Shown here piece by piece: positions 53,606 through 62,397 of a stretch of 64,000 bases of DNA (its first letter is position 1; every line of letters starts with the position of its first letter). The position numbers were made by a program, and so were the translations under genes. Source of the DNA: Mycobacterium sp. MS1601 (GTDB lineage Bacteria > Actinomycetota > Actinomycetes > Mycobacteriales > Mycobacteriaceae); contig NZ_CP019420.1 of assembly GCF_001984215.1 (NCBI RefSeq), forward strand, positions 5,828,001 to 5,892,000, read 5' to 3'. Below the pieces are notes generated by a model. That model was not told the DNA's origin. It searched no databases and was given only the letters and a program-made list of their open reading frames with translations.

Positions 53606-53642
53606 AAGTTAAATCAAACACCGATAATGTTATTTTTGACAT
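53606..53642. promoter_or_regulatory. candidate DeoR-type operator of the dehydrogenase gene
   Basis: An AT-rich island in the regulator/dehydrogenase gap. ATGTTA (53627-53632), TTTT, TGACAT (53637-53642) is the best pair. Upstream a weaker pair, AAGTTA (53606-53611) and AAACAC (53616-53621), precedes it with a 5-base gap, the same 4-5-4 spacing plan as at the kinase/aldolase operator. It lies 44-80 bases before the dehydrogenase ATG. Confidence 0.5.
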
Positions 53643-53685
53643 GAGCAGTGCAGGCCGCTGCGCTGATGACACAGGGAGAACACCA

Positions 53686-54732
53686 ATGCGCGCAGCCGTC
53701 TTCTACGGCCCCGGCGACCTGCGGATCGAGGACGTCCCCACCCGCAACCCCGAAGCCGGTGAAGTCGTCGTCGAGGTGCACGCCGCCGCCACCTGCGGCA
53801 CCGACCTCAAGGCCTACCGCCGCGGACACCACAAACTGTTCAAGAGCTTCCCGGCGCCGTTCGGCCACGAGTTCGCCGGCGTGGTCACCCGCGTGGGCGC
53901 CGGCGTCACCGACTTCGAACCCGGCATGCGAGTGGTAGCCGCCAACACCGCACCCTGCGGGGGCTGCTGGGCGTGCAAGGCAGGCCGGCTGAGCCTCTGC
54001 GAGAACCTCGAGTTCCTCAACGGCGCCTTCGCCCAGGAAGTCGTGATTCCCGCGGCCATCGTGCGGCGCAATACCTATCAGATAGCGGACACCACCTCGT
54101 TCGCCTCAGTCGCCCCGCTGGAACCACTGGCCACCGTGGTGCACGGAATGTACGTCAGCGGAATCGAACTCGGTGACGTCGTCGCCGTCAACGGCGCCGG
54201 TCCGATCGGCCAGATGTTCATCCGACTCGCGACCCTGCGCGGCGCGCACGTCATCGCCGTCGACCAGTCGCCGTTCCGACTCGAGGCCGCCAAGAAGATG
54301 GGCGCCAAGGAGATCATCGACATCTCCACCCACCCCGGCATCGACGAGGTAGCCGCCGCCGTGCGTGCGCTCACCCCGTACGGCAAGGGTGCCGACGTGG
54401 CCATCGAGGCCGTCGGACTGCCCCAGGTCTGGGAGCAGACCGCCAAGTGCCTGCGCCCCGGCGGCAAGGCCGTGATGTTCGGTGGCCCGCCGGTGGGCGC
54501 CGAGTTCAAGCTCAACGCCAATGACATGCACTACTTCGAGTACACCGTCACCGGCGTGTTCCACCACGAACCGCTGTACGTCGAACGGGCGCTGCGGCTC
54601 ATCGAGACCGGCCAGCTCAACGGCGAGGACCTGATCACCGAGGTGCGTCCACTGGACCAGCTGATCGACAGCCTCGAGGACATGGCCAAGGGCGTGGGCA
54701 GCAAGTATCTGATCGACCCCCGCCTGAATTAG
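53686..54732 (+). CDS. zinc-dependent alcohol (alditol) dehydrogenase
   Basis: A 348-residue medium-chain dehydrogenase. Catalytic-zinc residues lie in AATCGTDLKAY and FGHEFAGVV, the structural-zinc lobe in APCGGCWACKAGRLSLCENL, and the nucleotide-binding motif in VNGAGPIGQMFIRLA, followed by VIAVDQSPFRLEAAKK. The Asp after the second strand suggests NAD preference. It resembles the sorbitol/threonine-dehydrogenase branch. ATG 53686 follows AGGGAGA. With the kinase and aldolase it suggests oxidation of an alditol to a ketose; the substrate is unknown. Confidence 0.87.
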   Translation: MRAAVFYGPGDLRIEDVPTRNPEAGEVVVEVHAAATCGTDLKAYRRGHHKLFKSFPAPFGHEFAGVVTRVGAGVTDFEPGMRVVAANTAPCGGCWACKAGRLSLCENLEFLNGAFAQEVVIPAAIVRRNTYQIADTTSFASVAPLEPLATVVHGMYVSGIELGDVVAVNGAGPIGQMFIRLATLRGAHVIAVDQSPFRLEAAKKMGAKEIIDISTHPGIDEVAAAVRALTPYGKGADVAIEAVGLPQVWEQTAKCLRPGGKAVMFGGPPVGAEFKLNANDMHYFEYTVTGVFHHEPLYVERALRLIETGQLNGEDLITEVRPLDQLIDSLEDMAKGVGSKYLIDPRLN

Positions 54733-54744
54733 TACCCTGACCCG

Positions 54745-54960
54745 GTGAGTGCAGGCGAGGTCCCCATCATCGGCGTCATCCGGCTCGGTCAGTTCCTGCA
54801 GGCCGCAGGGCTGATCGATTCGGGCGCCGACGCCAAGGCAGTGATCGCCGACGGGCTGGTGAGCGTCAATGGCGAAGTCGAGCGTCGCCGGGGTCGCCAA
54901 CTGCGCCCCGGCGACGTCGTGGCCTACGCCGGCAGCAGTGCCCGCGTGATCGACGGCTGA
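54745..54960 (+). CDS. small S4-domain RNA-binding protein
   Basis: A 71-residue protein made almost entirely of an S4 domain: IGVIRLGQFLQAAGLIDSG, AVIADGLVSVNGEVERRRG, LRPGDVVAYAG. Related RNA-binding proteins (YbcJ/RlbA-like) associate with ribosomes or RNA; the partner here is unknown. The GTG start at 54745 follows TACCCT (54733-54738) by 6 bases, so it is probably leaderless. It lies 12 bp after the dehydrogenase and converges with ileS. Confidence 0.82.
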   Translation: MSAGEVPIIGVIRLGQFLQAAGLIDSGADAKAVIADGLVSVNGEVERRRGRQLRPGDVVAYAGSSARVIDG

Positions 54961-54971
54961 CTTCGCGCCGG

Positions 54972-57900
54972 TCAGACCTTCGCCTTCTCCATCCGGACCG
55001 GGTAGCCACGGCCCACCCGGCCAGTCAGCACGTCGCCGTCACGGCTAACCGAGCCGTTGCCGGAATCCAGCTCAGCGGAATCCTGCTCGCTCAGCCGTGT
55101 ACGTGCGTCCTCCACGATGGCGAACTCCAGAGCCAGAAGCTCGTTGCTCATCAGCGTTTCAAAGGCCGAGTCCCAAGCCTGCGGCAGCTCAGGCACGGTG
55201 AGGGTCAAAAGGACGCGGTCCCCCACTTCGAGATCACCCCTACGACGGAATTCTTGGAGCTCACGGATGAGATCCCGAGCCCAGCCCTCGGCCTCCAACT
55301 CGGGGGTGACGTTGCCGTCCAGCACCACCAAGCCCGCACCGTCGGGCAGCGCCGCGGTGAACTCCGGGTCGGCGGCCACCAGTTTGGAGGTGTACTCCTC
55401 GGGCAACAACGTGGTGGGCCCGGCCGTCAGCGTGCCGTCCGAATTCACCACTCCCTCACCGGCTTTGACAGCCTTGATGGCGGCCTGCACGTCCTTGCCG
55501 ATGCGCGGTCCCGCGACGCGGGCGTTGACGGCCAACTCGAACCGCCCGAAAGCGGCGATGTCATCGGTGAGCTCCACGGCCTTGACGTTCAGCTCATCGG
55601 CGATCAGATCGGTGAACGGTGCCAGCTGAGCCGGATCTTCCACCGCGACAGTCAGTTTGGGCAACGGCAGCCGTACCCGCAGTTTCTTGGCCTTGCGCAG
55701 CGACGAGCCGACCGAGGCCACCTGACGCACCTGGTCCATCGCCGCGACCAGGCGAGAGTCGTGCGGCAGTAGATCGGCGGCGGGCCAGTCGGTCAGATGC
55801 ACCGAGCGTCCGCCGGTCAGGCCCTGCCAGATCTTCTCGGTGGCCAGCGGCAGCAGCGGCGCCGCCAGCCGCGAGGTGACCTCCAGAACGGTGTGCAGGG
55901 TGTCGATCGCGTCGGCGTCCTCTTCCCAGAACCGGCTACGCGAGCGCCGCACATACCAGTTGGTGAGTGCCTCGGTGAACTGCCGCAGCTGCTCACACGC
56001 CCCCGAGATGTCGCAGGTGTCCAGTGCCGGGGTGAGCCCGTCACGCAGTTCGGCGAGCTTGGCCAGGATGTAGCGGTCCAGCACGTGCGTCGAATCCGTG
56101 CGCCAGGTACCGACTTTCGGGGCGTACAGCGTCAGGAAGCTGTAGGCGTTCCACAGCGGCAGCAGCACCTGCCGCACGCCCTCGCGAATACCCTGCTCGG
56201 TGACGATGAGGTTACCGCCGCGCAGGATCGGCGAGGCCATCAGGAACCAGCGCATGGCGTCGGAGCCGTCGCGGTCGAACACCTCGGAGACATCCGGGTA
56301 GTTACGCAGTGACTTGCTCATCTTCTGACCGTCGTTGCCCAGCACGATGCCGTGGCTGACACAGGTCTTGAACGCCGGCTTGTCGAACAGCGCGGTGGCC
56401 AGCACGTGCAGCGTGTAGAACCAGCCACGGGTCTGCCCGATGTATTCGACGATGAAATCGCCCGGGAAATGGGCGTCTTTCCCGGAGTACCAATCCTCGT
56501 TCTCGAACGGGTAGTGCACCTGCGCGTACGGCATGGAGCCGGAGTCGAACCACACATCGAGCACGTCCTCGATGCGGCGCATGGTCGACTTGCCGGTCGG
56601 GTCGTCGGGATTCGGACGCGTCAGCTCGTCGATGAACGGCCGGTGCAGATTGTCCGGGCGCACTCCGAAATCGCGTTCGAGCTCGTCGAGACTGCCGTAC
56701 ACGTCGATGCGGGGGTAGGCCGGGTCGTCGGACTTCCACACGGGAATCGGCGTGCCCCAGTAGCGGTTTCGGGAAATCGACCAGTCACGCGCACCCTGCA
56801 GCCACTTGCCGAACTGGCCGTCCTTGACGTGCTCGGGGTACCAGGTGATCTGCTGGTTGAGTTCGACCATGCGGTCGCGGAACTCGGTGACCTTGACAAA
56901 CCACGACGACACCGCGCGATAGATCAGCGGGTTACGGCAACGCCAGCAGTGTGGGTAGGAGTGCTCGTAGGTCTCATGCCTCAGCAGCACCGCACCGTTG
57001 GCGGCCGCCGATCCGGTGCCGTTCTTCAGGTCGCGGATGATGTGCGGGTTGGCCTCGAAGACGTGCTGGCCCTGGTAGTCCGGGACGGTGACGTCGAAGC
57101 GGCCCTTGGAGTCGACGGGCGTGACCGGGATGATTCCGACGGTGTCGGTGGTGGCCTTGTCGTCTTCGCCGTAGGCCGGAGCCATGTGCACGATGCCGGT
57201 GCCGTCCTCGGTGGTGACGAAATCACCGCGCAGCACCTGGAAAGCGTTGTGCGCCTTGTCGGTACCGGTGAAGTACGGGAAGGGCGGCAGATAGCGGGTG
57301 CCGAGCAGTTGCTCGCCGGTGACGGTGGCGAGGACCGTTGGCTCCTCCCCCAGTTCGCGGGCGTAGGCGGCCAGGCGAGCCTCGGCGAGCACGTATCGCT
57401 TACCGTCGGGGCCCTCGACCTGAACGTAGGCGACGTCGGGGTTCACGGCCACGGCCTGATTGGACGGCAGGGTCCACGGCGTGGTGGTCCACACCAGCAG
57501 GTGCGATTCGGCCAGCGGACCGTCGCAAGCCCGGAACCCGACGGTGATCGCCGGGTCCTGGCGGCTCTGGTACACGTCGTCGTCCATGCGCAGCTCATGG
57601 CTGGACAACGGCGTCTCGTCATTCCAGCAGTACGGCAGCACTCGGACGCCCTCATAGGCCAGGCCCTTGTCCCACAACTGCTTGAACGCCCAGATCACCG
57701 ATTCCATGAAGCTGGGATCGAGGGTCTTGTAGTCGTTGTCGAAGTCCACCCAGCGGGCCTGGCGGGTGACGTAATTGCGCCATTCGTCGGTGTACTTGAG
57801 TACCGACGCGCGGCAGGCGTCGTTGAACTTCTCGATGCCCATCTCTTCGATCTGGGCCTTGTCGGTGATGCCCAGTTGGCGCTGCACCTCGAGTTCGGCG

Positions 57901-58190
57901 GGCAGACCGTGCGTGTCCCAACCGAACCGGCGTTCCACCTTGTAGCCACGCATGGTGCGGTAGCGGGGAACGATGTCCTTGACGTAGCCGGTCAGCAGGT
58001 GGCCGTAGTGCGGCAGCCCGTTGGCGAAGGGCGGACCGTCGTAGAAGACGTACTCGGGTGCGCCGTCGCGGTGAGCGATGCTGGCTCGGAAGGTGTCGTC
58101 GGCCTCCCAGTAGGCGAGCACCTCGGCTTCGAGAGCCGGAAAACTCGGGGTGCCACCGGCAGGCTTGGGGTAGGCCTGATGTTCTGTCAC
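54972..58190 (-). CDS. ileS: isoleucyl-tRNA synthetase
   Basis: A class Ia synthetase charging tRNA-Ile, 1072 residues. It has the HIGH-type motif PHYGHLL (His61-His64), the editing domain with its Thr-rich region ([15 protein letters not shown]), [12 protein letters not shown], the KMSKS motif in [13 protein letters not shown], and anticodon-binding and C-terminal domains. This is the eukaryote-like mycobacterial type. I use GTG 58190, preceded by CAGGAGA; upstream in-frame codons fall within the T-box leader. Translation is probably controlled by that T-box. Confidence 0.96.
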   Translation of the reverse strand: MTEHQAYPKPAGGTPSFPALEAEVLAYWEADDTFRASIAHRDGAPEYVFYDGPPFANGLPHYGHLLTGYVKDIVPRYRTMRGYKVERRFGWDTHGLPAELEVQRQLGITDKAQIEEMGIEKFNDACRASVLKYTDEWRNYVTRQARWVDFDNDYKTLDPSFMESVIWAFKQLWDKGLAYEGVRVLPYCWNDETPLSSHELRMDDDVYQSRQDPAITVGFRACDGPLAESHLLVWTTTPWTLPSNQAVAVNPDVAYVQVEGPDGKRYVLAEARLAAYARELGEEPTVLATVTGEQLLGTRYLPPFPYFTGTDKAHNAFQVLRGDFVTTEDGTGIVHMAPAYGEDDKATTDTVGIIPVTPVDSKGRFDVTVPDYQGQHVFEANPHIIRDLKNGTGSAAANGAVLLRHETYEHSYPHCWRCRNPLIYRAVSSWFVKVTEFRDRMVELNQQITWYPEHVKDGQFGKWLQGARDWSISRNRYWGTPIPVWKSDDPAYPRIDVYGSLDELERDFGVRPDNLHRPFIDELTRPNPDDPTGKSTMRRIEDVLDVWFDSGSMPYAQVHYPFENEDWYSGKDAHFPGDFIVEYIGQTRGWFYTLHVLATALFDKPAFKTCVSHGIVLGNDGQKMSKSLRNYPDVSEVFDRDGSDAMRWFLMASPILRGGNLIVTEQGIREGVRQVLLPLWNAYSFLTLYAPKVGTWRTDSTHVLDRYILAKLAELRDGLTPALDTCDISGACEQLRQFTEALTNWYVRRSRSRFWEEDADAIDTLHTVLEVTSRLAAPLLPLATEKIWQGLTGGRSVHLTDWPAADLLPHDSRLVAAMDQVRQVASVGSSLRKAKKLRVRLPLPKLTVAVEDPAQLAPFTDLIADELNVKAVELTDDIAAFGRFELAVNARVAGPRIGKDVQAAIKAVKAGEGVVNSDGTLTAGPTTLLPEEYTSKLVAADPEFTAALPDGAGLVVLDGNVTPELEAEGWARDLIRELQEFRRRGDLEVGDRVLLTLTVPELPQAWDSAFETLMSNELLALEFAIVEDARTRLSEQDSAELDSGNGSVSRDGDVLTGRVGRGYPVRMEKAKV

Positions 58191-58255
58191 TGCGTCTCCT
58201 GCGTCCTGCGTGCCGTCCATGGCACGGGGACGACGACGCGCGTGAGCGCGAGCGC

Positions 58256-58393
58256 CGCGGTACCACCCCGCTTGCACACGCGCAGGGCGTGGCCGCTCAT
58301 TACAGGCTGTGACGGGCCTGCCCGTTCGGTTCTACTGAGCCGCGCCGGTGCGACCGTTCTTCCGAAAGCTCCCCGGTGATGGCCGGATCGACG
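58256..58393 (-). promoter_or_regulatory. T-box riboswitch of ileS
   Basis: Read on the minus strand, the leader contains the universal T-box sequence GGGTGGTACCGCG (58256-58268), whose UGGU can pair with the tRNA acceptor end. An ultrashort stem I precedes it (GATCCGGCCATCACCGGGG) with an ATC isoleucine codon as specifier (58378-58380). AGTAGAACCGAACGGG lies between. A CGTGCC/GGCACG hairpin and the AGGAG of ileS follow. No T-rich terminator is present, so this should be the class II, translation-controlling form known for mycobacterial ileS. Confidence 0.9.
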
Positions 58394-58444
58394 CCGTTGG
58401 TGTTTCGAACCGAAAGTCTACCGGGCCAGTGCAAATCGCCCTGA

Positions 58445-59044
58445 TCAGCTGTGCAACGGCGCCGCGGCCTCGGAGGAGAGTTCCACGAGCGCAAGGACGT
58501 ACTGCTCGGCGAGCTCCTCGACGGTGAAGCTGTTGAACCGGCGCAGGTCATACCACCAGTCCAGCTGGACCAGTTCGTCGCGACGCGAGACGCACAGCTG
58601 CAGAGCGCGGGTCTCGGTGATCTCGACCGGCGCCACGCCTGTCGGGGACAACGAGACCTCGGCACCAGCCAACCCCGGCGCGGCCTGCACCCCACTCAAC
58701 CCCAGGATGCTCTCGGTCTCCAGCAGCATCTCATTGGCGTCGGTGTCGCGAGCGGACGCACAACGCAGTGAGACAGTGGCACCCGCAAACTTTCCGTCGG
58801 CGATGTCGACGGCAACGAACCCTGCGCCCAGCGTGCGCTCGACGGCACGGCCGAGTGCAGCGAGCAGCAATGCATCCGCGGCGATGCCGAGACCTTCGAC
58901 AGCGCCGTCGAACTCGGCGCTGAAGACGTCGCTCAGCGGGGCCGACAGCGCAACGATGTCCTTGTGGCCGGGAACCCCGGCAGGGCTGTGGTCGGCTACG
59001 CGGACTACCTGCCCGGGCTGCCGTGTGATAAAGGGAGCGGCCAT
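58445..59044 (-). CDS. condensation-domain C-terminal-half-like protein
   Basis: A 199-residue protein resembling only the second half of an NRPS/Pap-type condensation domain. IVALSAPLSDVFSAEFDG and IAADALLLAALGRAVERTLG mirror the start of that half, and LQLCVSRRDELVQLDWWYDL with FNSFTVEELAEQYVLALVEL matches its end. The catalytic HHxxxD motif belongs to the missing half, so it should not be an acyltransferase alone. It is a complete ORF with a leaderless-type promoter (TACGGT, 7 bases before ATG 59044). An upstream ATG at 59086 is possible. Function is unknown. Confidence 0.65.
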   Translation of the reverse strand: MAAPFITRQPGQVVRVADHSPAGVPGHKDIVALSAPLSDVFSAEFDGAVEGLGIAADALLLAALGRAVERTLGAGFVAVDIADGKFAGATVSLRCASARDTDANEMLLETESILGLSGVQAAPGLAGAEVSLSPTGVAPVEITETRALQLCVSRRDELVQLDWWYDLRRFNSFTVEELAEQYVLALVELSSEAAAPLHS

Positions 59045-59178
59045 GCGGCTAACCGTACACGGATGTCCCAGAATTGGGAGACTCATCCCGAAAGTGTGAC
59101 GGCCATGTCAATAAAACGTGTGTTGTCTAAGTAGTGGTTGCTGGTGCCCAATTCCGGGATTCGGTCTATGGTGTATTG

Positions 59179-59568
59179 GTGCCACGTACAGACGAGAACG
59201 GCAGACAGCTCAAAGCGCTGCTCGACTACCTCCTGGACGGGGATGTCGAAGCCAAGAACATCTACGACGCGCTGGGTGTCTCCAGCAGCACGTACTATCG
59301 CCGCCTCAAAGAGAGCGACTACCCCAACGCCGAAGAGCTGCGCCTCGTCGCAGATCGTTTCGACCTCAACTATCCCGACCTCCAGGTGCGATTCGGGCTG
59401 ATGACGCGCCAGGAAGTCTGGAACTACATCGAGTCGTCGCCACTGATGGTGCAGACGATTCCCGACACCACCACGTCAACCGTCGTGGCTCCCACTTCCA
59501 CCGGCATTCGTCATCGGCTGCCGAGGTTGTCGGAATTGTCGCCGCGCCATGACGCGCCACCGCTCTAG
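59179..59568 (+). CDS. small HTH regulator-like protein
   Basis: A 129-residue protein starting at GTG 59179 (PRTDENGRQLKALLDYLLDG). Residues about 25-45 (VEAKNIYDALGVSSSTYYRR) look like a helix-turn-helix, followed by a helical segment ADRFDLNYPDLQVRFGLM; the C-terminus is Thr/Ser-rich and probably disordered. It resembles mycobacterial proteins often called immunity-repressor-like, but I cannot place it firmly. TATGGT (59167-59172) ends 6 bases before the GTG, so it is likely leaderless. It precedes the 7-TM gene by 45 bp. Confidence 0.7.
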   Translation: MPRTDENGRQLKALLDYLLDGDVEAKNIYDALGVSSSTYYRRLKESDYPNAEELRLVADRFDLNYPDLQVRFGLMTRQEVWNYIESSPLMVQTIPDTTTSTVVAPTSTGIRHRLPRLSELSPRHDAPPL

Positions 59569-59613
59569 CGCTACAATTTGCTGACCCGAATTCAGCTAGA
59601 AGGCGTCAGGTAA

Positions 59614-60348
59614 ATGGCACTGGCCAGTCTCATCTTCATCACCATCGCGTGCATCGCGTGGAGTCTGTGGATCCGACGGGTTACGTGGTCTTGCCGCTGG
59701 GAAGTCGCCGCAACACTCAATGTCGCGCTCCAGGGTCTGGCAATCCTGCTCATGACGCCACTGGCATCCGAAACTGTCGGGCAGTGGCTCTACAACCTGA
59801 CCGGCAAGTGGAACCTCGAAGACTACATCGGTCACGACGCCTACATCGTGGCCGCATCAGCGATCGTCTACAACGCGCTCGGTCGCCTGCACGACGACAA
59901 GTCGATGCACGTCGTGTTCAAAGAACACGTCGAACGCCCGGCTACCTTGTGCATCCCCGTTCTCCTGGTGCTGTTCTCCCTCGGAAACGGCGCGTCCATC
60001 TATCGGGCCGACTTCTTCACGGTGCCCACCGACTTCTGGCTCAGCACCTACTGGCTGCTCCTGTGCGGCATGCTCATCTACCTCCTCGGCTATGGCGGGC
60101 GAGCGCTGCTGATCCTGCGCAAGGATCCGCGCTCGCGCATGATGGCCGACGTCTACCTGGTGGCCACCGCAAGCGGCATCATCGCCTGTGCGGTTCGGAT
60201 CGCCACCGCCTACTGGCCCGCATTCGCCGAGTGGGAAGCAGGCAAAGCCGTGTGGCTCTTCGCCTGCACCTGCGGTGCGGTTTTCGCCGTCGCCGCCGCC
60301 CACTCCTGGCGCACCAAAACCAAGTGGTTCAGCCGGGTCTCGCGCTGA
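59614..60348 (+). CDS. seven-TM hypothetical membrane protein
   Basis: A 244-residue protein with about seven hydrophobic segments (near residues 2-20, 30-50, 75-92, 112-127, 145-168, 182-205 and 213-232) and short loops. No recognised family or catalytic motif. It follows the small HTH gene in the same direction, so the two probably form an operon. The C-terminus is basic (RTKTKWFSRVSR). A membrane sensor or partner of the regulator is possible but unsupported by motifs. Confidence 0.7.
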   Translation: MALASLIFITIACIAWSLWIRRVTWSCRWEVAATLNVALQGLAILLMTPLASETVGQWLYNLTGKWNLEDYIGHDAYIVAASAIVYNALGRLHDDKSMHVVFKEHVERPATLCIPVLLVLFSLGNGASIYRADFFTVPTDFWLSTYWLLLCGMLIYLLGYGGRALLILRKDPRSRMMADVYLVATASGIIACAVRIATAYWPAFAEWEAGKAVWLFACTCGAVFAVAAAHSWRTKTKWFSRVSR

Positions 60349-60568
60349 CAACAGTTTGCTGGCCGCGCGCTGCGCAACGCTGAGACCGAGCCCCAGCGAA
60401 GACTTGCACCCCACTGACCCGAGGCAGGTCTCGCGGTGGCGGTGGGTCTCGACGGCACCGTCGGATGAACTGTCGGCACCGGTGTTTCCGCGCAGTGTGA
60501 GTCCCTCGGCCGACGCGCAGGATCGCCGTTTCGAGCGCCCTATCGCGCATCGACAGCACGACTGGCCC
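60349..60568 (+). other. intergenic region before the FAAL operon
   Basis: About 220 bp between the 7-TM gene and the FAAL promoter. I see no convincing gene, repeat or terminator. The open reading through here on the plus strand lacks coding features. The promoter element at 60569-60574 lies at its end. Confidence 0.5.
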
Positions 60569-60574
60569 TATGCT
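60569..60574 (+). promoter_or_regulatory. -10 element of the uORF-FAAL transcript
   Basis: TATGCT lies 6 bases before ATG 60581, the spacing expected for a transcript that begins at or next to the start codon. It predicts a leaderless short ORF ahead of the FAAL gene. Confidence 0.5.
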
Positions 60575-60580
60575 CGGGGG

Positions 60581-60631
60581 ATGTCTCAAGGATTGTTTGC
60601 CGGGCGAAAATGCGGGGCGCCGCTTCCATGA
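60581..60631 (+). CDS. 16-codon upstream ORF coupled to the FAAL gene
   Basis: The ATG at 60581 opens a 16-codon frame, MSQGLFAGRKCGAPLP, ending TGA at 60629-60631. The stop overlaps the FAAL ATG (60628) in an ATGA junction. With a -10 element 6 bases upstream it would be translated leaderlessly and hand ribosomes to the FAAL start, which has no strong Shine-Dalgarno. It may be a regulatory leader peptide; it holds one Cys. The alternative is that the FAAL begins at in-frame ATG 60610. Confidence 0.4.
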   Translation: MSQGLFAGRKCGAPLP

Positions 60632-62391
60632 CCGCGTCATCGATTCCCGCGATACTCCGGGAACGTGCGAGCCTGCAGCCGACCGACATCGCATTCGTCT
60701 TCATGGACTACGACCAGGAGTGGGAAGGCGTCGAAAAGACGCTGACCTGGGCGGAGCTCTACCGGCGCACTCTGAACATGGCCGAGGAACTCAGTATCCG
60801 CGCGGCTCCCGGCGACCGCGCCGTCATCGTCGCGCCGCAGGGCCTGGACTACCTTGTCGCATTCCTGGGCGCACTCCAGGCCGGCGTGATCGCCGTTCCG
60901 CTGTCGATGCCATTCGCCGGCCAACACGACGAGCGGGTGAGCGCGGTCCTGGCGGATTCGACGCCGACTGCGATCCTCACGACATCGGCGCTGACCGAGG
61001 TACTGGCCGGTTATGCCAAACCCGACGGGTCGGGCACGGCGCCGACGGTCATCGCCGTCGACGAACTGGATCTGGAGTCCCGGCGCAAGTCGACACTGCG
61101 CAACGTCCAGCGACCCGAGGTGGCGTACCTGCAGTACACATCCGGGTCGACTCGGACCCCGGCCGGTGTCATGGTCACCCACAACAACCTCGCGGTGAAT
61201 TTCGAGCAGCAGGTCAACGCCTACTTCTCCGACCGCGGCGGAGTCGCCCCGATGGGCACGACGGTGGTGTCCTGGTTGCCCTTCTACCACGACATGGGGC
61301 TGCTGCTCGGTGTCGTCGCCCCCATCATGGGCGGGTGGAAGACGGTGTTCACCACGCCGCTGGCCTTCCTAGCCCGGCCGGCCCGCTGGATGCAGCTGCT
61401 GGCCACCCACCCGATCGCACTGACCGCAGGACCCAACTTCGCCTTCGAACTGGCAGCGGGACGCACCTCGGACGCCGACCTGGACGGGATGGACCTGAGC
61501 CAGGTGCTGGCCTTCATCAGCGGCAGCGAGCGGGTGCACGACGCCACGCTGAAACGTTTCGCCCAACGCTTCGCACGGTTCAAGCTGCGGCCCGAGACGC
61601 TGCGGCCGTCCTACGGACTGGCCGAGGCCGTGTTGTACGTGGCCACCGACGGACCCAACAAGCCGCCGACCGTGGTGTCCTTCGAACCCGAGGAACTCTC
61701 CGCCGGTCGCGCCACTGTGAGCACCGAGGAGAACAGCACTCCCCTCGTCGGCTACGGCAAGCCGTCGTCACCCACGGTGCGGATCGTCGATCCGGAGACC
61801 GCGCTGGTACGGCCCGACGACACCGTCGGTGAGATCTGGGTTCGCGGTGACAACGTGTGCGTGGGCTACTGGCAGAAGCCCGAACTCACCAAGACCGTGT
61901 TCGGCGCCACCATCGCCGAACCGACCGACGGCACCGACGCCGGCCCCTGGTTGCGCACCGGGGATCTCGGATTCATTTCCGACGGCGACTTGTTCATCGT
62001 CGGACGCATCAAGGACCTGCTGATCGTCCGCGGTGTCAACCACTACCCCGACGACATCGAAGCCACGGTCCAGGAGATCAGCAACGGCCGGGCAGCAGCC
62101 ATCTCGGTCGACAAGGACCGTGCCGAGCAGCTGGTGGTGATCGTCGAGGTGAAGACCCACCAGAACGGCGACGAAGACCTCCGCGAGAAGCTCAGCACGC
62201 TCAAGGGCAAGCTGACCGCCGCGATTTCCCAGGCACATCAACTCAGCCCCGCAGACATCGTGCTGGTGGGCCGTGGAGCTCTGCCCATCACCACCAGCGG
62301 CAAGATCCGTCGCGCCAGCTGTGTGCAGCTGTACGAGAGCGGCAGGTTCGACCGCCTCGACGTCGCCCACGGAGTGCCCGCCGGCGCCTGA
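60628..62391 (+). CDS. fatty-acyl-AMP ligase (FadD/FAAL)
   Basis: An adenylating enzyme of 587 residues that activates a fatty acid as acyl-AMP, usually for loading onto a polyketide synthase or NRPS. Motifs: the phosphate loop YLQYTSGSTRTPAGVMVTHN near residue 170, WLPFYHDMGLLLGV, PSYGLAEAVLYVAT near 330, and WLRTGDLGFISDGDLFIVGR with GALPITTSGKIRR. Overall similarity is to the mycobacterial FAAL group (FadD26/FadD28/FadD23-like). No PKS is in the window. Neighbouring GT and DrrA-like genes suggest an envelope lipid pathway. Confidence 0.88.
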   Translation: MTASSIPAILRERASLQPTDIAFVFMDYDQEWEGVEKTLTWAELYRRTLNMAEELSIRAAPGDRAVIVAPQGLDYLVAFLGALQAGVIAVPLSMPFAGQHDERVSAVLADSTPTAILTTSALTEVLAGYAKPDGSGTAPTVIAVDELDLESRRKSTLRNVQRPEVAYLQYTSGSTRTPAGVMVTHNNLAVNFEQQVNAYFSDRGGVAPMGTTVVSWLPFYHDMGLLLGVVAPIMGGWKTVFTTPLAFLARPARWMQLLATHPIALTAGPNFAFELAAGRTSDADLDGMDLSQVLAFISGSERVHDATLKRFAQRFARFKLRPETLRPSYGLAEAVLYVATDGPNKPPTVVSFEPEELSAGRATVSTEENSTPLVGYGKPSSPTVRIVDPETALVRPDDTVGEIWVRGDNVCVGYWQKPELTKTVFGATIAEPTDGTDAGPWLRTGDLGFISDGDLFIVGRIKDLLIVRGVNHYPDDIEATVQEISNGRAAAISVDKDRAEQLVVIVEVKTHQNGDEDLREKLSTLKGKLTAAISQAHQLSPADIVLVGRGALPITTSGKIRRASCVQLYESGRFDRLDVAHGVPAGA

Positions 62392-62397
62392 GTCGGC

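Noticed and set aside
58445..59086. ESX secretion-associated EspG-like protein
   Set aside because: There are no ESX genes nearby, and the C-terminal motifs fit the condensation-domain pattern better.
59179..60348. Prophage immunity and superinfection-exclusion pair
   Set aside because: There is no integrase, attachment site or other phage gene nearby, and the HTH protein's resemblance to repressors is weak.
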